A stretch of DNA of 64,000 bases, taken from Staphylococcus rostri. Lineage in GTDB: Bacteria; Bacillota; Bacilli; Staphylococcales; Staphylococcaceae. Shown piece by piece: positions 1 through 8,887 of this stretch (position 1 is its first letter; every line of letters begins with the position of its first letter). The notes under the pieces were generated by a model, which was given only the letters and a program-made list of their open reading frames with translations, had not been told where the DNA came from and ran no database searches. The DNA is taken from assembly GCF_002902145.1 (NCBI RefSeq), contig NZ_PPRF01000002.1, positions 1 through 64,000 on the forward strand, read 5' to 3'. The position numbers and the translations under genes are program-made.

Positions 1-23
1 CGTCAGATGTGTATAAGAGACAG
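1..23. other. Nextera adapter remnant (artefact)
   Basis: These 23 bases are identical to the 3' end of the Illumina Nextera read-1 adapter, including the 19-bp Tn5 mosaic end (AGATGTGTATAAGAGACAG). Natural sequence begins at base 24, where an open reading frame is already in progress. This marks the left edge as an untrimmed contig end and not a genuine transposon end. Confidence 0.95.
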
Positions 24-24
24 G

Positions 25-177
25 TTGTACATTTTTCAATATATATTTAATCAGAGCATTAGTATAAAAAATGATTACCCTTTTTTCTGTAAAACTATAG
101 GTCTGGTAGTCATATTATTATTAATTGGAGCATTAATGGAAACCTTCGTTACATTACCTCTAAGTAAATACTTTTAA
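25..177 (+). CDS. SpoIIM-like membrane protein, C-terminal fragment
   Basis: An open frame runs from the adapter junction to a TAA at 175-177 (about 50 codons). It has a final hydrophobic helix (GLVVILLLIGALMETFVTLP) and a short tail ending in SKYF. The pattern of a last transmembrane helix with an acidic residue and a threonine near its end resembles the C-terminus of the stage II sporulation protein M (DUF95) family, which non-sporulating staphylococci also carry. The 5' part is missing only because the contig starts here. The family assignment rests on a short stretch and is tentative; that this is a real coding tail is more secure. Confidence 0.5.
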   Translation: MYIFQYIFNQSISIKNDYPFFCKTIGLVVILLLIGALMETFVTLPLSKYF

Positions 178-297
178 TTTCTTTAGTTATGAATAACGAC
201 CATACCTTTTTAATATTTAAATCTACTAGGAGAATTGATGCCATTAGTTAGCTATTCAACCTCTCCCACACCAAACGTCAGAGTGTCTAACAAATAA

Positions 298-340
298 ACA
301 AAGATATAAAGAAAACCCTTTGTTATCTTTATATCTTTGT
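298..340 (+). terminator. 15-bp perfect inverted repeat
   Basis: Arms 298-312 and 326-340 are exact reverse complements around a 13-base loop. It lies 120 bases past the SpoIIM-like stop, with no long T-run directly after it, so it could be a terminator or a transcribed hairpin. The rest of 178-478 holds no gene that I can see. Confidence 0.5.
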
Positions 341-395
341 TGAAATAAGATTATGTTAAAGTTTCAGAAATAGTTAAGCTGTTAAGGGCAAAGTT

Positions 396-443
396 AAAAT
401 GTAGGAAAACGGCAATTTAAAATTGTTGGTTTTCCTACATTTT
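396..443. other. Hairpin upstream of IS21-like fragment
   Basis: Arms 396-410 and 429-443 are a perfect 15-bp inverted repeat, and the loop itself contains a small palindrome (CAATTTAAAATTG). It is followed by T residues and lies 35 bases before the start codon at 479. It could be a terminator blocking read-through into the element or part of the element's end. Confidence 0.55.
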
Positions 444-478
444 TTAGTATCCTTTTCTCATAGTTTAAGGAGGTAAAT

Positions 479-676
479 ATGAGAAAAGATATACGTAAAG
501 GAGTTAAAGAATTTATGAAAGATGAAACAAAACCAAGTTATGCATCCCTAGCACGAAGATATAATTGTGATTACCGTACAGTTAAACAAGCATTCCAAGA
601 TTTAGAAAATGATAATCATAAAAAGAAAAAGCAAAGGGGCTGGGACATAATTAGTTCCCAGCCTCATAGTTTGTAA
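479..676 (+). pseudogene. Truncated IS21/IstA-like helix-turn-helix fragment
   Basis: The frame has a strong ribosome site (AAGGAGG, 6 bases before ATG 479). Its first 50 residues read as an HTH DNA-binding segment (PSYASLARRYNCDYRTVKQA), like the N-terminus of IS21-family IstA transposases. From about codon 52 the frame runs into the hairpin repeat at 636-663, so the last dozen residues are not transposase sequence. A complete IstA is about 400 residues, so the catalytic domain and IstB are gone. It could alternatively be a very small stand-alone HTH protein. I favour a relic. Confidence 0.5.
636..663. repeat. Staphylococcal GGGCTGGGA hairpin repeat, copy 1
   Basis: GGCTGGGA (638-645) pairs with TCCCAGCC (656-663). 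A closely related hairpin lies at 42265-42290 after panC. Intergenic hairpins of this kind are widespread in staphylococcal genomes. Here the copy forms the 3' end of the truncated HTH frame. Confidence 0.6.
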
Positions 677-677
677 A

Positions 678-716
678 AAGCCCTGATTAGATGTAAAAAA
701 CATTTAATCAGGGCTT
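678..716. terminator. Bidirectional terminator-like hairpin
   Basis: AAGCCCTGATTA pairs with TAATCAGGGCTT across an A-rich loop (678-716). It separates the HTH relic from the minus-strand M20 hydrolase gene. Bases 717-883 hold no gene that I can recognise. Confidence 0.6.
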
Positions 717-883
717 CATTATAGATATTAGTTAAAAAAATAAAGCACTTCCAAAAATTATAAACGAAATAGGGAATGTTTATGATATATAGAACGAAAA
801 GGATGCCGGGCGCTAATTGGGAGTAGAGCAGCAATTTTGTGGGTAAATGATTGACTCGCTCAGTCCCAAGATATGACTAAAGT

Positions 884-2059
884 TTATTGCAAATAGCTAA
901 GTACAGTAATACCGACTGCTTCAGCTGCAACACGTAATGATTTTTCACTAATATCAAATTTTGGATGGTGATGTGGGTAGATGTCACCTTCCTCAGGCGC
1001 AGCACCTGCATAAATAAAAGTACTTGGTATTTCTTTCGCATAGTAAGCAAAGTCTTCTGATGGTGGTTGTGGTTCGCAACGTTCGACACTTTGAATTGCA
1101 TCTGTTTCAGTGTCTTTAATGGATGATACGACAAACTCTGTGAACGCTGGATCGTTGTAAAGTGCTGGATAGTCATCGTGATAGTCCAGTTCACAAGTCA
1201 CGCCGTACATCGCTTCAAGTCCATCTGAGAGACGTGTAATTTCCTTTTTGATGGTCTGCTTCGTCTCATCTGTTAACGCACGCACATCTCCCGCAATTTC
1301 AACACTGTCTTGAATGATGTTGAATTGCCCTTTACCATCAAAGGAACCAATTGTGACAACACCTGTTTCAAATGGATTCAAGCGTCTTGACACAACGGTC
1401 TGAAGTGCTGTGACAAAGTAAGACCCTGCGACAATACTATCGTTAGCGGTATGTGGAGATGAACCGTGCCCACCTTTACCTTGAATTTTCAAGTTGAAGA
1501 AGTCTCGACCTGTTTGTACGTTGCCTTCACGATAGTAAATGTTGCCAACGGGCATATGGCTCATCACGTGGACACCTAAGACATGATCCACGCCATCTAA
1601 GACACCATCCTTAATCATCGCTTGTGCGCCACCAGGTGGAACTTCTTCGGCTGGCTGATGAATGACAACGACTTTACCATTGAACTTGTCTTTCATCTCA
1701 ATCAAAGTTTCCGCCAAGATGAGCATATAAGCAGTGTGCGCATCGTGACCACACGCGTGCATAACACCTTCATTGACCGATGCGAAAGGTAAGCCCGTAT
1801 CTTCTTGAATTGGCAAGGCGTCAAAGTCTGCACGAATGGCAATTGTTTTACCCGGTTTGCCACTATCAATCGTTACTTTCAAGCCATTAGGACCGACATC
1901 AGTTTCTACCGTACAGTCTTTATCGCGATAAAAGTTCGCGATGTACTTCGGTGTTTCCTTTTCATGGAATGATAATTCTGGATATTGATGCAAATGACGA
2001 CGGATGTTAATCATACGAGATTCTTTGTCTTTTAATGTGTTAATAAGTGTTTGTAACAA
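884..2059 (-). CDS. M20D-family amidohydrolase/peptidase
   Basis: This 391-residue protein is a full-length M20 zinc-dependent amidohydrolase of the hippurate / N-acyl-amino-acid / HmrA type, probably cytosolic. It would cleave N-acyl or peptide bonds of small substrates. Metal-ligand motifs are visible: MHACGHDAHT (C103, H105), HQPAEE (E138/E139) and a C-terminal HHHP. The dimerisation (lid) domain lies roughly between residues 185 and 300. It lies 15 bases downstream of norB on the same strand, so the two are probably cotranscribed. The exact substrate cannot be read from sequence; HmrA-like aminohydrolase is the nearest S. aureus comparison I recall. Confidence 0.85.
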   Translation of the reverse strand: MLQTLINTLKDKESRMINIRRHLHQYPELSFHEKETPKYIANFYRDKDCTVETDVGPNGLKVTIDSGKPGKTIAIRADFDALPIQEDTGLPFASVNEGVMHACGHDAHTAYMLILAETLIEMKDKFNGKVVVIHQPAEEVPPGGAQAMIKDGVLDGVDHVLGVHVMSHMPVGNIYYREGNVQTGRDFFNLKIQGKGGHGSSPHTANDSIVAGSYFVTALQTVVSRRLNPFETGVVTIGSFDGKGQFNIIQDSVEIAGDVRALTDETKQTIKKEITRLSDGLEAMYGVTCELDYHDDYPALYNDPAFTEFVVSSIKDTETDAIQSVERCEPQPPSEDFAYYAKEIPSTFIYAGAAPEEGDIYPHHHPKFDISEKSLRVAAEAVGITVLSYLQ

Positions 2060-2074
2060 TGTAAAATCCTCCCT

Positions 2075-3466
2075 TTATGCTGCTTTTTTGAATGATGGTA
2101 CAGTAATCATAATAATAATCAATGATAACAAGGCCATGAAAATGTTAAGTCCAAGACCAGCCATTGCACCTACTTGAACGTTCGTGGCATTGGCAACAAC
2201 CCCATATAACGCACCTGATAAGGCGATACCGAATGCACCACCGAGTGATGATGCCATCTTATAAACACCAGAGGCTGCTCCAACTTTATCTTCCGGTGAG
2301 TTTGAGATAGCCATGTCTGTTGAAGGTGTTGCATAAAAGCCAAGACCCAGACCGTATAATAAGTATCCAATAATACATACGATAACATAAAGTGTACTTG
2401 GCAGGAATGTGAATGAAATTAAGATAATCCCACACATATTGATAAAAGTACCAAGTAACATCGGTTTTTTAGCACCGACTTTTTGTAAAATTTTCTCGCC
2501 GACACGAATCATCATTAAGACAGCAAACAAGTATGTGATAGAGAGCCATCCAGTTTGAGATTCATTAAAACCTAATCCTTGTTGAACGAATGTATTTGCG
2601 ACAAGTAGCACACCTGCAACACCATTTAATAAGAAGTTAGATAATGTTGCACCAGTGTATGCTTTCGATTGGAAGAGTTTAAAGTCTATTAACGGGTTAA
2701 CATGTTTTTTCTCAACTTTGATAAATAGTGCTGTTGTAATGATAAAAACAACAATTAATCCTAAAATGAATGGTGACATCAATCCATAAGCACCACTTTG
2801 TGTGATGATAATATTAATACTTAACATCATTATGACAAGTAGTACAAGTCCAGGGACGTCAAATTTTAATTTAACATTGCTTACAGATTTTGTTTCTGGT
2901 GTTCCTTTAATCAATAACATTGAAAGAATGGCAATGATAATAGAAATAATAAAAATCCAGCGCCAGCCAAAACTTGTTGCAACGACACCACCGAATAATG
3001 AAGCTAATCCAGAGCCACCCCATGAACCGATAGACCAGTAACTTAAGGCACGTTGACGTTCTTTGCCTTCATAATATGTTTTCATAATTGCGAGTGTTGA
3101 TGGCATGATTGCTGCCGCAGATAACCCCTGAATCACACGACCTAAAATTAGTAATGCAGGTATGCTACTAGAAATGATCAATAGTGACCCAATAATACTA
3201 AGCCAGAGCCCGATATAAGTTGTTTTCACACGACCAATCCGATCTGCAAAACTACCTGCGCCTACGATGAACATTCCAGAAAAGAGTGCCGTGATACTAA
3301 CGGCTGTGCTAATTGTTCCAATATTACTGTTGAACGTATTTTGCAGTGTAGGTACGACATTAAGTAGTGATTGTGCAAATAGCCAAAATGTAATAACCCC
3401 AAGTACGATTCCTAGTATGAGCTTATTATCCCCACGATACGTCTGAGCGTTTTGTTGTTGAACCAT
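2075..3466 (-). CDS. norB: MFS multidrug efflux pump NorB
   Basis: This 463-residue protein has the same length as S. aureus NorB and very similar sequence along its whole length (for example FWLFAQSLLNVVP, ALSYWSIGSWGGSG, FLLNGVAGVLLVANTFVQQG). It is a 14-helix DHA2-type drug:H+ antiporter of the cytoplasmic membrane. The family exports fluoroquinolones, cetrimide, tetracycline and other hydrophobic compounds. Motif A (FADRIGRVK) follows helix 2. The start has a good ribosome site (AGGAGGAAAAC) directly upstream. In S. aureus norB is controlled by MgrA and NorG; a NorG-like regulator lies about 40 kb away in this window. Confidence 0.92.
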   Translation of the reverse strand: MVQQQNAQTYRGDNKLILGIVLGVITFWLFAQSLLNVVPTLQNTFNSNIGTISTAVSITALFSGMFIVGAGSFADRIGRVKTTYIGLWLSIIGSLLIISSSIPALLILGRVIQGLSAAAIMPSTLAIMKTYYEGKERQRALSYWSIGSWGGSGLASLFGGVVATSFGWRWIFIISIIIAILSMLLIKGTPETKSVSNVKLKFDVPGLVLLVIMMLSINIIITQSGAYGLMSPFILGLIVVFIITTALFIKVEKKHVNPLIDFKLFQSKAYTGATLSNFLLNGVAGVLLVANTFVQQGLGFNESQTGWLSITYLFAVLMMIRVGEKILQKVGAKKPMLLGTFINMCGIILISFTFLPSTLYVIVCIIGYLLYGLGLGFYATPSTDMAISNSPEDKVGAASGVYKMASSLGGAFGIALSGALYGVVANATNVQVGAMAGLGLNIFMALLSLIIIMITVPSFKKAA

Positions 3467-3604
3467 GTTTTCTTCCTCCTAAGTGTTGTTTAAGTATGAG
3501 CGTCGATTTGTTCTTTACAATACTTACTTTAACGTTGTGGGGGTTTTTTCAATATGTTGTTTTTATTATTTTGATATTTTATTTATTACTTAAGTACATA
3601 GAAG

Positions 3605-3650
3605 ATGGGGGAGGACAAAATAGTGATATTCATTTTTGTCATGCCCCCAT
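3605..3650. terminator. Hairpin between AraC regulator and norB
   Basis: ATGGGGG...GACAAAA pairs imperfectly with TTTTGTC..CCCCCAT (3605-3650). It lies just past the 3' end of the minus-strand regulator gene. The T-run sits on the plus-strand side, so its use as a minus-strand terminator is uncertain. Confidence 0.4.
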
Positions 3651-3685
3651 ATTGTTTTTCTATTAAGCTGAGAAGTTAAGCTCTG

Positions 3686-5977
3686 TTAGTCATCGGGGTT
3701 AATATACTTCTTAAATTCGATAATATGAACAGCATTCGTGAGCAATTTTAGATGATACGTTAGTTTTTGTAGCACTTCGACTTCGCTAATTTCTAACTTC
3801 GGATAAGAGATTCGATTAACATATGCGATTGTTTCTTCATCCATACCATGCTGTGTATTATATTGCTGCCAAACTTTATAAAGTGCACCATGATTCTTAT
3901 CTAGTATAAGGTGTTTAATTTTATATTTTCCTGGTACCACACCGTCGATATCGAGTTGGTACTCTTTGTGACTATGGATGCTCAAGTGCGCGTCTAATGT
4001 AAAGTATGGGTTATAGTGCTCAGCGTCCCAAATCACAATTTGAAAATGATGTGGTGTCCCAAGAACGATACAATTATCGTTACGATACAGTATGCGATTA
4101 AATAATCTACTGAAAAACATACTGGCAAAGAATGCAGGACGTTTGCCGTCAAATTGATGATATAAATCAATACCATCAAGCTGTGCAGCGGTATCCGCAT
4201 GATTGTGTTGCTGGTGGATTTCATAGTTCAACCAGTAACCAATGGTCTTCACACGTTGATTCATTTCGATTAATTGTTCAAAAATAATGCCCGCTCTAAA
4301 ATATTCACCGTTTGTTAAGTTTGTATCTCCAGTCAGTGTATTCCAATTTAATAAAATGAATGGGAGAGGTACATGATGCTTTAATGCTAACCGGGCAATA
4401 AGTTTCTCGAGTTGTAATGTAATGTGTTTTTTAGCTTGGTTATATTGATTTTGCTCGATACTAGCTAAGTCAACAATATCGTTTTGGTTTGCATCAAAAG
4501 CGATGGCATCAATTTGCTGTCTGTTGTTGTGTAGCAAAGATTTTGCAAGATGGGTTTCTTCAGGATGATTGATATTAACGTTCATTACGACAGTAGTATC
4601 AGTGAAGTAATATTTGAACAACGTGATGATTTTGTTGAATCGTGCACTATCGAGACAATCCAAATAAACAACTAACTTAAGCTGTTTGCTATTTGGCACG
4701 ATATTATACATATGTTCTAATAAACGCGATAAATCTCTGCAATATTGTTGGAAGTTTGCATGTGATTGTGGTGGGTGAACTTCCATTCCCAGACCAATGT
4801 CATGTGCTAATAAAAAGTTGAGACATTCATCGATCTTCATATAAGGGTGTACATGAGGAATCGTTTCATCACTTTTGATTGTTTCACTAATAAGACGGCG
4901 TGTTTGTATAGGATCTTTTGTGAGTATATGGTCTAAGCCAAGGACGTGCTTAACCTCTACAAGTTGCTTTCTAAATCTCTGAACGAGTAATGTCTCTAAA
5001 TTGCCAATTTGAATGACATGGTCAAAATGCGATAACTGTTGTGTGTGCTCAGCAAAAGTGACATCAATAACTTTTTGTATATCCGGTGATTGCATGACAG
5101 TGTCTATGTTGGCATTAATAAATAATGATAAATAATATAGGTACGTCTGTTGCGGTGTTTTGTCGGTTGCTGTTACCGACTTATGTATCGTGTTGTGTTG
5201 ATAATGATTACGGTATTCTGTTGGTGTCAGTTGTGTATCTTCTTTAAAATACTTCAAAAGCATATTAGAGCTTGTGAAACCATGTTTGTAGGCGATATGT
5301 GTAACGGAATCCGTCGTGTTAATGAGATCGGCTTTACAATGTTCCAAGCGAATATGATTCATGTAGTGGTTGAATCCCGTCCCCATTTGTTTTGTAAATA
5401 GTTTTGACAAATAAGAAGGGCTCAAGTTAACCATTTCTGCAACATCACTTAATGTAATGGGTTCAGCATAATGCGTTTCAATATAGCGACATACCGCTTC
5501 TAAGCGTTGATCTGGTAAGTTTTTCTGATTATGAAGTGGACGTTTAGTGGATAAGTAGCGAACTAAAATAAACATTAAATCCATAAGTTTTTGTTCGATG
5601 TATAAGCGGTGGAATGCACCTTGTCGAATATGAACGATGCCAATATTAGCAATAGCATTCACCATTTGTTTGTAGATGACTTCTTGCAAAGTTTCTTTTT
5701 CGAGAACGAAGTATTTGTGTGCAGCATCGTACATATAATTTTGTAAATAATACATTTTCAATTGAATTGCGATGTAAAGTGTATCGTCATTTGCTATAAA
5801 ACGATAGGTCTCTCGATGATTAATTAAAAATAATTCGCCTGCTTCATAGGAATGGGTATCTTGATGAGTTAATACACGCATGGTTCCCTTTAATACTAAA
5901 ACAATTTTTAATCCGTCATTTAATTTAAATTGGTCATCATTAGGATGGTTAAGTTCAATCGTATATAAGTTTTTCAT
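3686..5977 (-). CDS. Large AraC-family regulator (AryK/Rsp type)
   Basis: This 763-residue protein has three parts. An N-terminal cupin-like sensor occupies about residues 1-140. A double helix-turn-helix AraC DNA-binding domain lies at about 165-260 (ITLSDVAEMVNLSPSYLSKLF, then VTHIAYKHGFTSSNMLLKYFKE). A long C-terminal part of about 480 residues has the look of the glycosidase-like (GH39-type barrel) domain found in the staphylococcal regulators AryK, Rbf and Rsp. Those S. aureus proteins are 700-745 residues and control virulence and biofilm genes. Which of them is the true orthologue cannot be settled here. It is transcribed towards norB and divergently from the PTS regulator. Confidence 0.8.
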   Translation of the reverse strand: MKNLYTIELNHPNDDQFKLNDGLKIVLVLKGTMRVLTHQDTHSYEAGELFLINHRETYRFIANDDTLYIAIQLKMYYLQNYMYDAAHKYFVLEKETLQEVIYKQMVNAIANIGIVHIRQGAFHRLYIEQKLMDLMFILVRYLSTKRPLHNQKNLPDQRLEAVCRYIETHYAEPITLSDVAEMVNLSPSYLSKLFTKQMGTGFNHYMNHIRLEHCKADLINTTDSVTHIAYKHGFTSSNMLLKYFKEDTQLTPTEYRNHYQHNTIHKSVTATDKTPQQTYLYYLSLFINANIDTVMQSPDIQKVIDVTFAEHTQQLSHFDHVIQIGNLETLLVQRFRKQLVEVKHVLGLDHILTKDPIQTRRLISETIKSDETIPHVHPYMKIDECLNFLLAHDIGLGMEVHPPQSHANFQQYCRDLSRLLEHMYNIVPNSKQLKLVVYLDCLDSARFNKIITLFKYYFTDTTVVMNVNINHPEETHLAKSLLHNNRQQIDAIAFDANQNDIVDLASIEQNQYNQAKKHITLQLEKLIARLALKHHVPLPFILLNWNTLTGDTNLTNGEYFRAGIIFEQLIEMNQRVKTIGYWLNYEIHQQHNHADTAAQLDGIDLYHQFDGKRPAFFASMFFSRLFNRILYRNDNCIVLGTPHHFQIVIWDAEHYNPYFTLDAHLSIHSHKEYQLDIDGVVPGKYKIKHLILDKNHGALYKVWQQYNTQHGMDEETIAYVNRISYPKLEISEVEVLQKLTYHLKLLTNAVHIIEFKKYINPDD

Positions 5978-6194
5978 AAGTCACCCCTCATTACTATTGT
6001 AAACAATTTTTGTATCATTTGCAGATTTATATATTATCCATTTTAATAAAGTGATTATAAAACTTATACAATATTTTTATTAATACATAATATGAAGCTG
6101 ATAGATGTGAAATGTTTCGGATTGTCAGACGAAATAGATTGCACATCCATACATAATGGCAAACGCTTACAATGTTTATAAGGAGGTTATGCAT

Positions 6195-8141
6195 GTGTTG
6201 AGTGATCGTCAAAGACAAATTGTCGCGTACCTTGCTTCGCGTCGCACATTTGTTACTATTGCAGAACTTGCGAATCAGTTCCACGTATCTGAACGGACCA
6301 TTCAATATGATTTGACGTATATTGAGACGTATCAAACGCAATATCAGTTAGAAGTTGTACGCAATAAAAGTCTCGGTATTATGATTCATGACCAGTCGAC
6401 GGCACAAAAAGCAGATTACAATGCGATGACTGTGCATTATTCAAAAGAAGAACGTAGAGATTATATTCTGTTGAAATTATTTGAAGCGACACAGCCGGTG
6501 AGCTCTAATATGCTTGCGGATATGTTACATGTCTCGCGTCGCACAGTTGTAGATGATTTGAAAAATGTTCAAAGTGAATTGACGCAGTATGAATTACGCC
6601 TAGAATATGTGCGCAACAAAGGTTTTGTGATTGAAGGAAGCGAGAAAGCTTTGAGAGAAGCCTATGCGAATGCGATACACACTTATTTTCAGCATGCAGC
6701 ACCGCAACTAGGCATCGCACATTTTTCACAAGATGAGTTGGAACGCATTCGACAAATTGTGGTCTCGGCGTTACGACGTCAACAAGTACAACTGGTACAA
6801 GAGGCTATCGATGGTTTGATTTTTCATATTGTGATCGCCATTCATCGTGCACGTGAGCAGTTTCATTTCGAAATACCAGATGCAGAGTACCAACGCTTGC
6901 AAAATACAGAAGCGTTTCAGTTAGCACTGGATATGACTGAGCAGTTAGAGACATTGTTCGACGTGGCATTTCCAAAGACAGAAGCGGCGTTTATTACTTT
7001 ACATTTGCTTGGTGCGAAAGGGACGACATTTCATGTGGAAACAGACGACGATACGCTAGGTCACGTGATTCAAACATTTATCCAGCAAGTGAGTGCGCAG
7101 ATAGGTGTGCCATTTGACCGAGACCACAAGTTGAGAACGAGCTTGTTGACCCACTTACAACCAGCGATACATCGAATGCGTTTTGGCATGATGCATACGA
7201 ACCCGTTAAAAGCAGAAATTATGCGCGATTATCGTGACTTGATTACAGTCATTCAGCAACAAGTGAAACTTTTTGAAGAGACGTATCAAGTCGTGTTTAA
7301 CGATGATGAAGTTGCCTATTTAGCACTTCACTTTGCATCGTCTATGGAGCGTGTCAATGTATCCAAAGCAACGCGTATTAAAGTCATTCTGCTGTGTGGC
7401 TCGGGTGTTGGAACGTCACAATTATTGAAAAGTCGTATTCAGAATATCTATCCAGAATTAGAAATATTAGATGCCTTTTCAATTTATGATATTTCAGAAC
7501 CGTTTCTGCAGTCGCAAAGTATTGATTACATTATTTCGACGGTGCCTGTTGATCAGTTTTCAGTGCCAGTAATTACGGTAACGCCATTTTTAAATAAAGC
7601 CGATCGTGCCCAAATCAATCAGATGATTAATGCACATCGGGAAACGACAGTCGCACACTATCAATTGGCAGGACCTACGCTGAAAGACGTTTTGCCAGAA
7701 CAGCATATTCTCACAGGACAATTTGCGGAAGATCGAACGGCTGCCATTCAGCAAAGTGTTGGGTTATTAGTGGCATCGGGACATGTTGATGCGCAATATG
7801 CAGAAGATATTCTCACGCAATTGGATCGATTTGGGCCTTATATGGTCATCAGCCCACATATCGCATTGGTGCACGCACATTTTGAACACGTTCATGTACC
7901 GGTCAGCATGGCACTCGTTCATTATGAAGACGGCGTTGTATTCAATCATGAGCGATTCGATCCTGTAAAAGTCGTGATTGTATTAGCGACGAGCAATCCA
8001 CACGTGCATCTGAATGCGCTCGGACAATTAAGCCAGCTCATTATGAATGAAACAGATAGACAGCAGATGATGGCAGGAAATCGAACAGCCATTATCCAAA
8101 GTATTCACGATATCAGTCAAAGTCAGGAGGAAGATGCATAA
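6195..8141 (+). CDS. PRD-domain PTS regulator (BglG/MtlR type)
   Basis: Order of domains: N-terminal HTH (about residues 10-60), a second HTH region, two PRD domains (about 170-400), an EIIB-like segment (VILLCGSGVGTSQLLKS) and a C-terminal EIIA domain (active-site region HIALVHAHFE). This is the layout of MtlR/LicR-type activators, whose activity is set by PTS phosphorylation of PRD histidines. The frame is open from an ATG at 6156, but AGGAGG at 6181-6186 places the start at GTG 6195 or TTG 6198. It directly precedes PTS IIA (its stop abuts the IIA start) and so is the local activator of the ascorbate-type PTS operon. Confidence 0.85.
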   Translation: MLSDRQRQIVAYLASRRTFVTIAELANQFHVSERTIQYDLTYIETYQTQYQLEVVRNKSLGIMIHDQSTAQKADYNAMTVHYSKEERRDYILLKLFEATQPVSSNMLADMLHVSRRTVVDDLKNVQSELTQYELRLEYVRNKGFVIEGSEKALREAYANAIHTYFQHAAPQLGIAHFSQDELERIRQIVVSALRRQQVQLVQEAIDGLIFHIVIAIHRAREQFHFEIPDAEYQRLQNTEAFQLALDMTEQLETLFDVAFPKTEAAFITLHLLGAKGTTFHVETDDDTLGHVIQTFIQQVSAQIGVPFDRDHKLRTSLLTHLQPAIHRMRFGMMHTNPLKAEIMRDYRDLITVIQQQVKLFEETYQVVFNDDEVAYLALHFASSMERVNVSKATRIKVILLCGSGVGTSQLLKSRIQNIYPELEILDAFSIYDISEPFLQSQSIDYIISTVPVDQFSVPVITVTPFLNKADRAQINQMINAHRETTVAHYQLAGPTLKDVLPEQHILTGQFAEDRTAAIQQSVGLLVASGHVDAQYAEDILTQLDRFGPYMVISPHIALVHAHFEHVHVPVSMALVHYEDGVVFNHERFDPVKVVIVLATSNPHVHLNALGQLSQLIMNETDRQQMMAGNRTAIIQSIHDISQSQEEDA

Positions 8142-8582
8142 ATGTCAGAATTGATTCAAGCGTCACACATCCAACTACAAGAACGTGTGACCGATTGGGA
8201 AGCGGCCATTCGTCTTGCTGCACAGCCGTTGCTTGAAGCGGGCTACTTTGAGCAAACGTATATTGACGCAATGATTAACAGTGTGTATGAGATGGGGCCA
8301 TATATCGTCATTGCGCCAGAGATTGCGATTGCGCACGCGAGACCGAGTGAAGATGTTCATCAGGTCGGATTGAGTTTGTTGAAGTTAGATGAACATATTA
8401 ATTTTTCAGAAACAGGTCGTTATGCGACATTGATCTTTGTGTTAAGTGCGGTTGATGAAGCGGCGCATTTAGAAATATTAAGAAACTTAGCCATGCGATT
8501 GAGCGATACAAAGGTCGTTGAAGCACTCATGGCTGCGAACAGTAAGGAAGAAATTAAAACATTATTAGAGGAGCGAGATTAA
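8142..8582 (+). CDS. ulaC: PTS EIIA component, ascorbate type
   Basis: A 146-residue EIIA of the mannitol/fructose/ascorbate (EIIA-2) family, cytosolic. The phosphorylated histidine is H65 in IAIAHARP, preceded by the typical GPYIVIAPE strand. It takes phosphate from HPr and passes it to the EIIB encoded next. Its ATG follows the regulator's stop codon with no gap (TAA ATG), so the two are translationally coupled. The symbol is by analogy with ulaC; the sugar is inferred from the EIIC type. Confidence 0.85.
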   Translation: MSELIQASHIQLQERVTDWEAAIRLAAQPLLEAGYFEQTYIDAMINSVYEMGPYIVIAPEIAIAHARPSEDVHQVGLSLLKLDEHINFSETGRYATLIFVLSAVDEAAHLEILRNLAMRLSDTKVVEALMAANSKEEIKTLLEERD

Positions 8583-8583
8583 T

Positions 8584-8868
8584 ATGAAAATTTTAGTTGT
8601 ATGCGGACATGGATTAGGAAGTAGCTTTATGGTTGAGATGAACGTACAGGAGGCTTTAAAACAATTACAAGCACCTGCAGATATTGAGGTCGCACATAGT
8701 GACATTATGACAGCAAGTCCAGAAATGGCAGATTTATTCATTTGCGGACGTGACTTAGAAGAAAATGCGCAACGTCTCGGTGACGTCATCGTATTAGATA
8801 ATATTTTAGATAAAGCAGAGCTACAAGAGAAGTTAGAAGCACAGCTTAAAGCAATGAATCAATTATAA
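8584..8868 (+). CDS. ulaB: PTS EIIB component, ascorbate type
   Basis: A 94-residue EIIB of the lactose/ascorbate-like fold. The phosphocysteine is C8 in VVCGHGLGSS, at the P-loop right after strand 1. The length matches UlaB/SgaB. It starts one base after the EIIA stop codon, inside the same operon, and relays phosphate from EIIA to the incoming sugar bound by EIIC. Confidence 0.88.
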   Translation: MKILVVCGHGLGSSFMVEMNVQEALKQLQAPADIEVAHSDIMTASPEMADLFICGRDLEENAQRLGDVIVLDNILDKAELQEKLEAQLKAMNQL

Positions 8869-8887
8869 TCTCAAGGGAGTTGACGCT

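Noticed and set aside
6027-6341. Minus-strand frame of 104 residues near the PTS regulator start
   Set aside because: It overlaps the start of a convincing plus-strand gene and its residue mix (many N, I, R, C) is unlike a protein.
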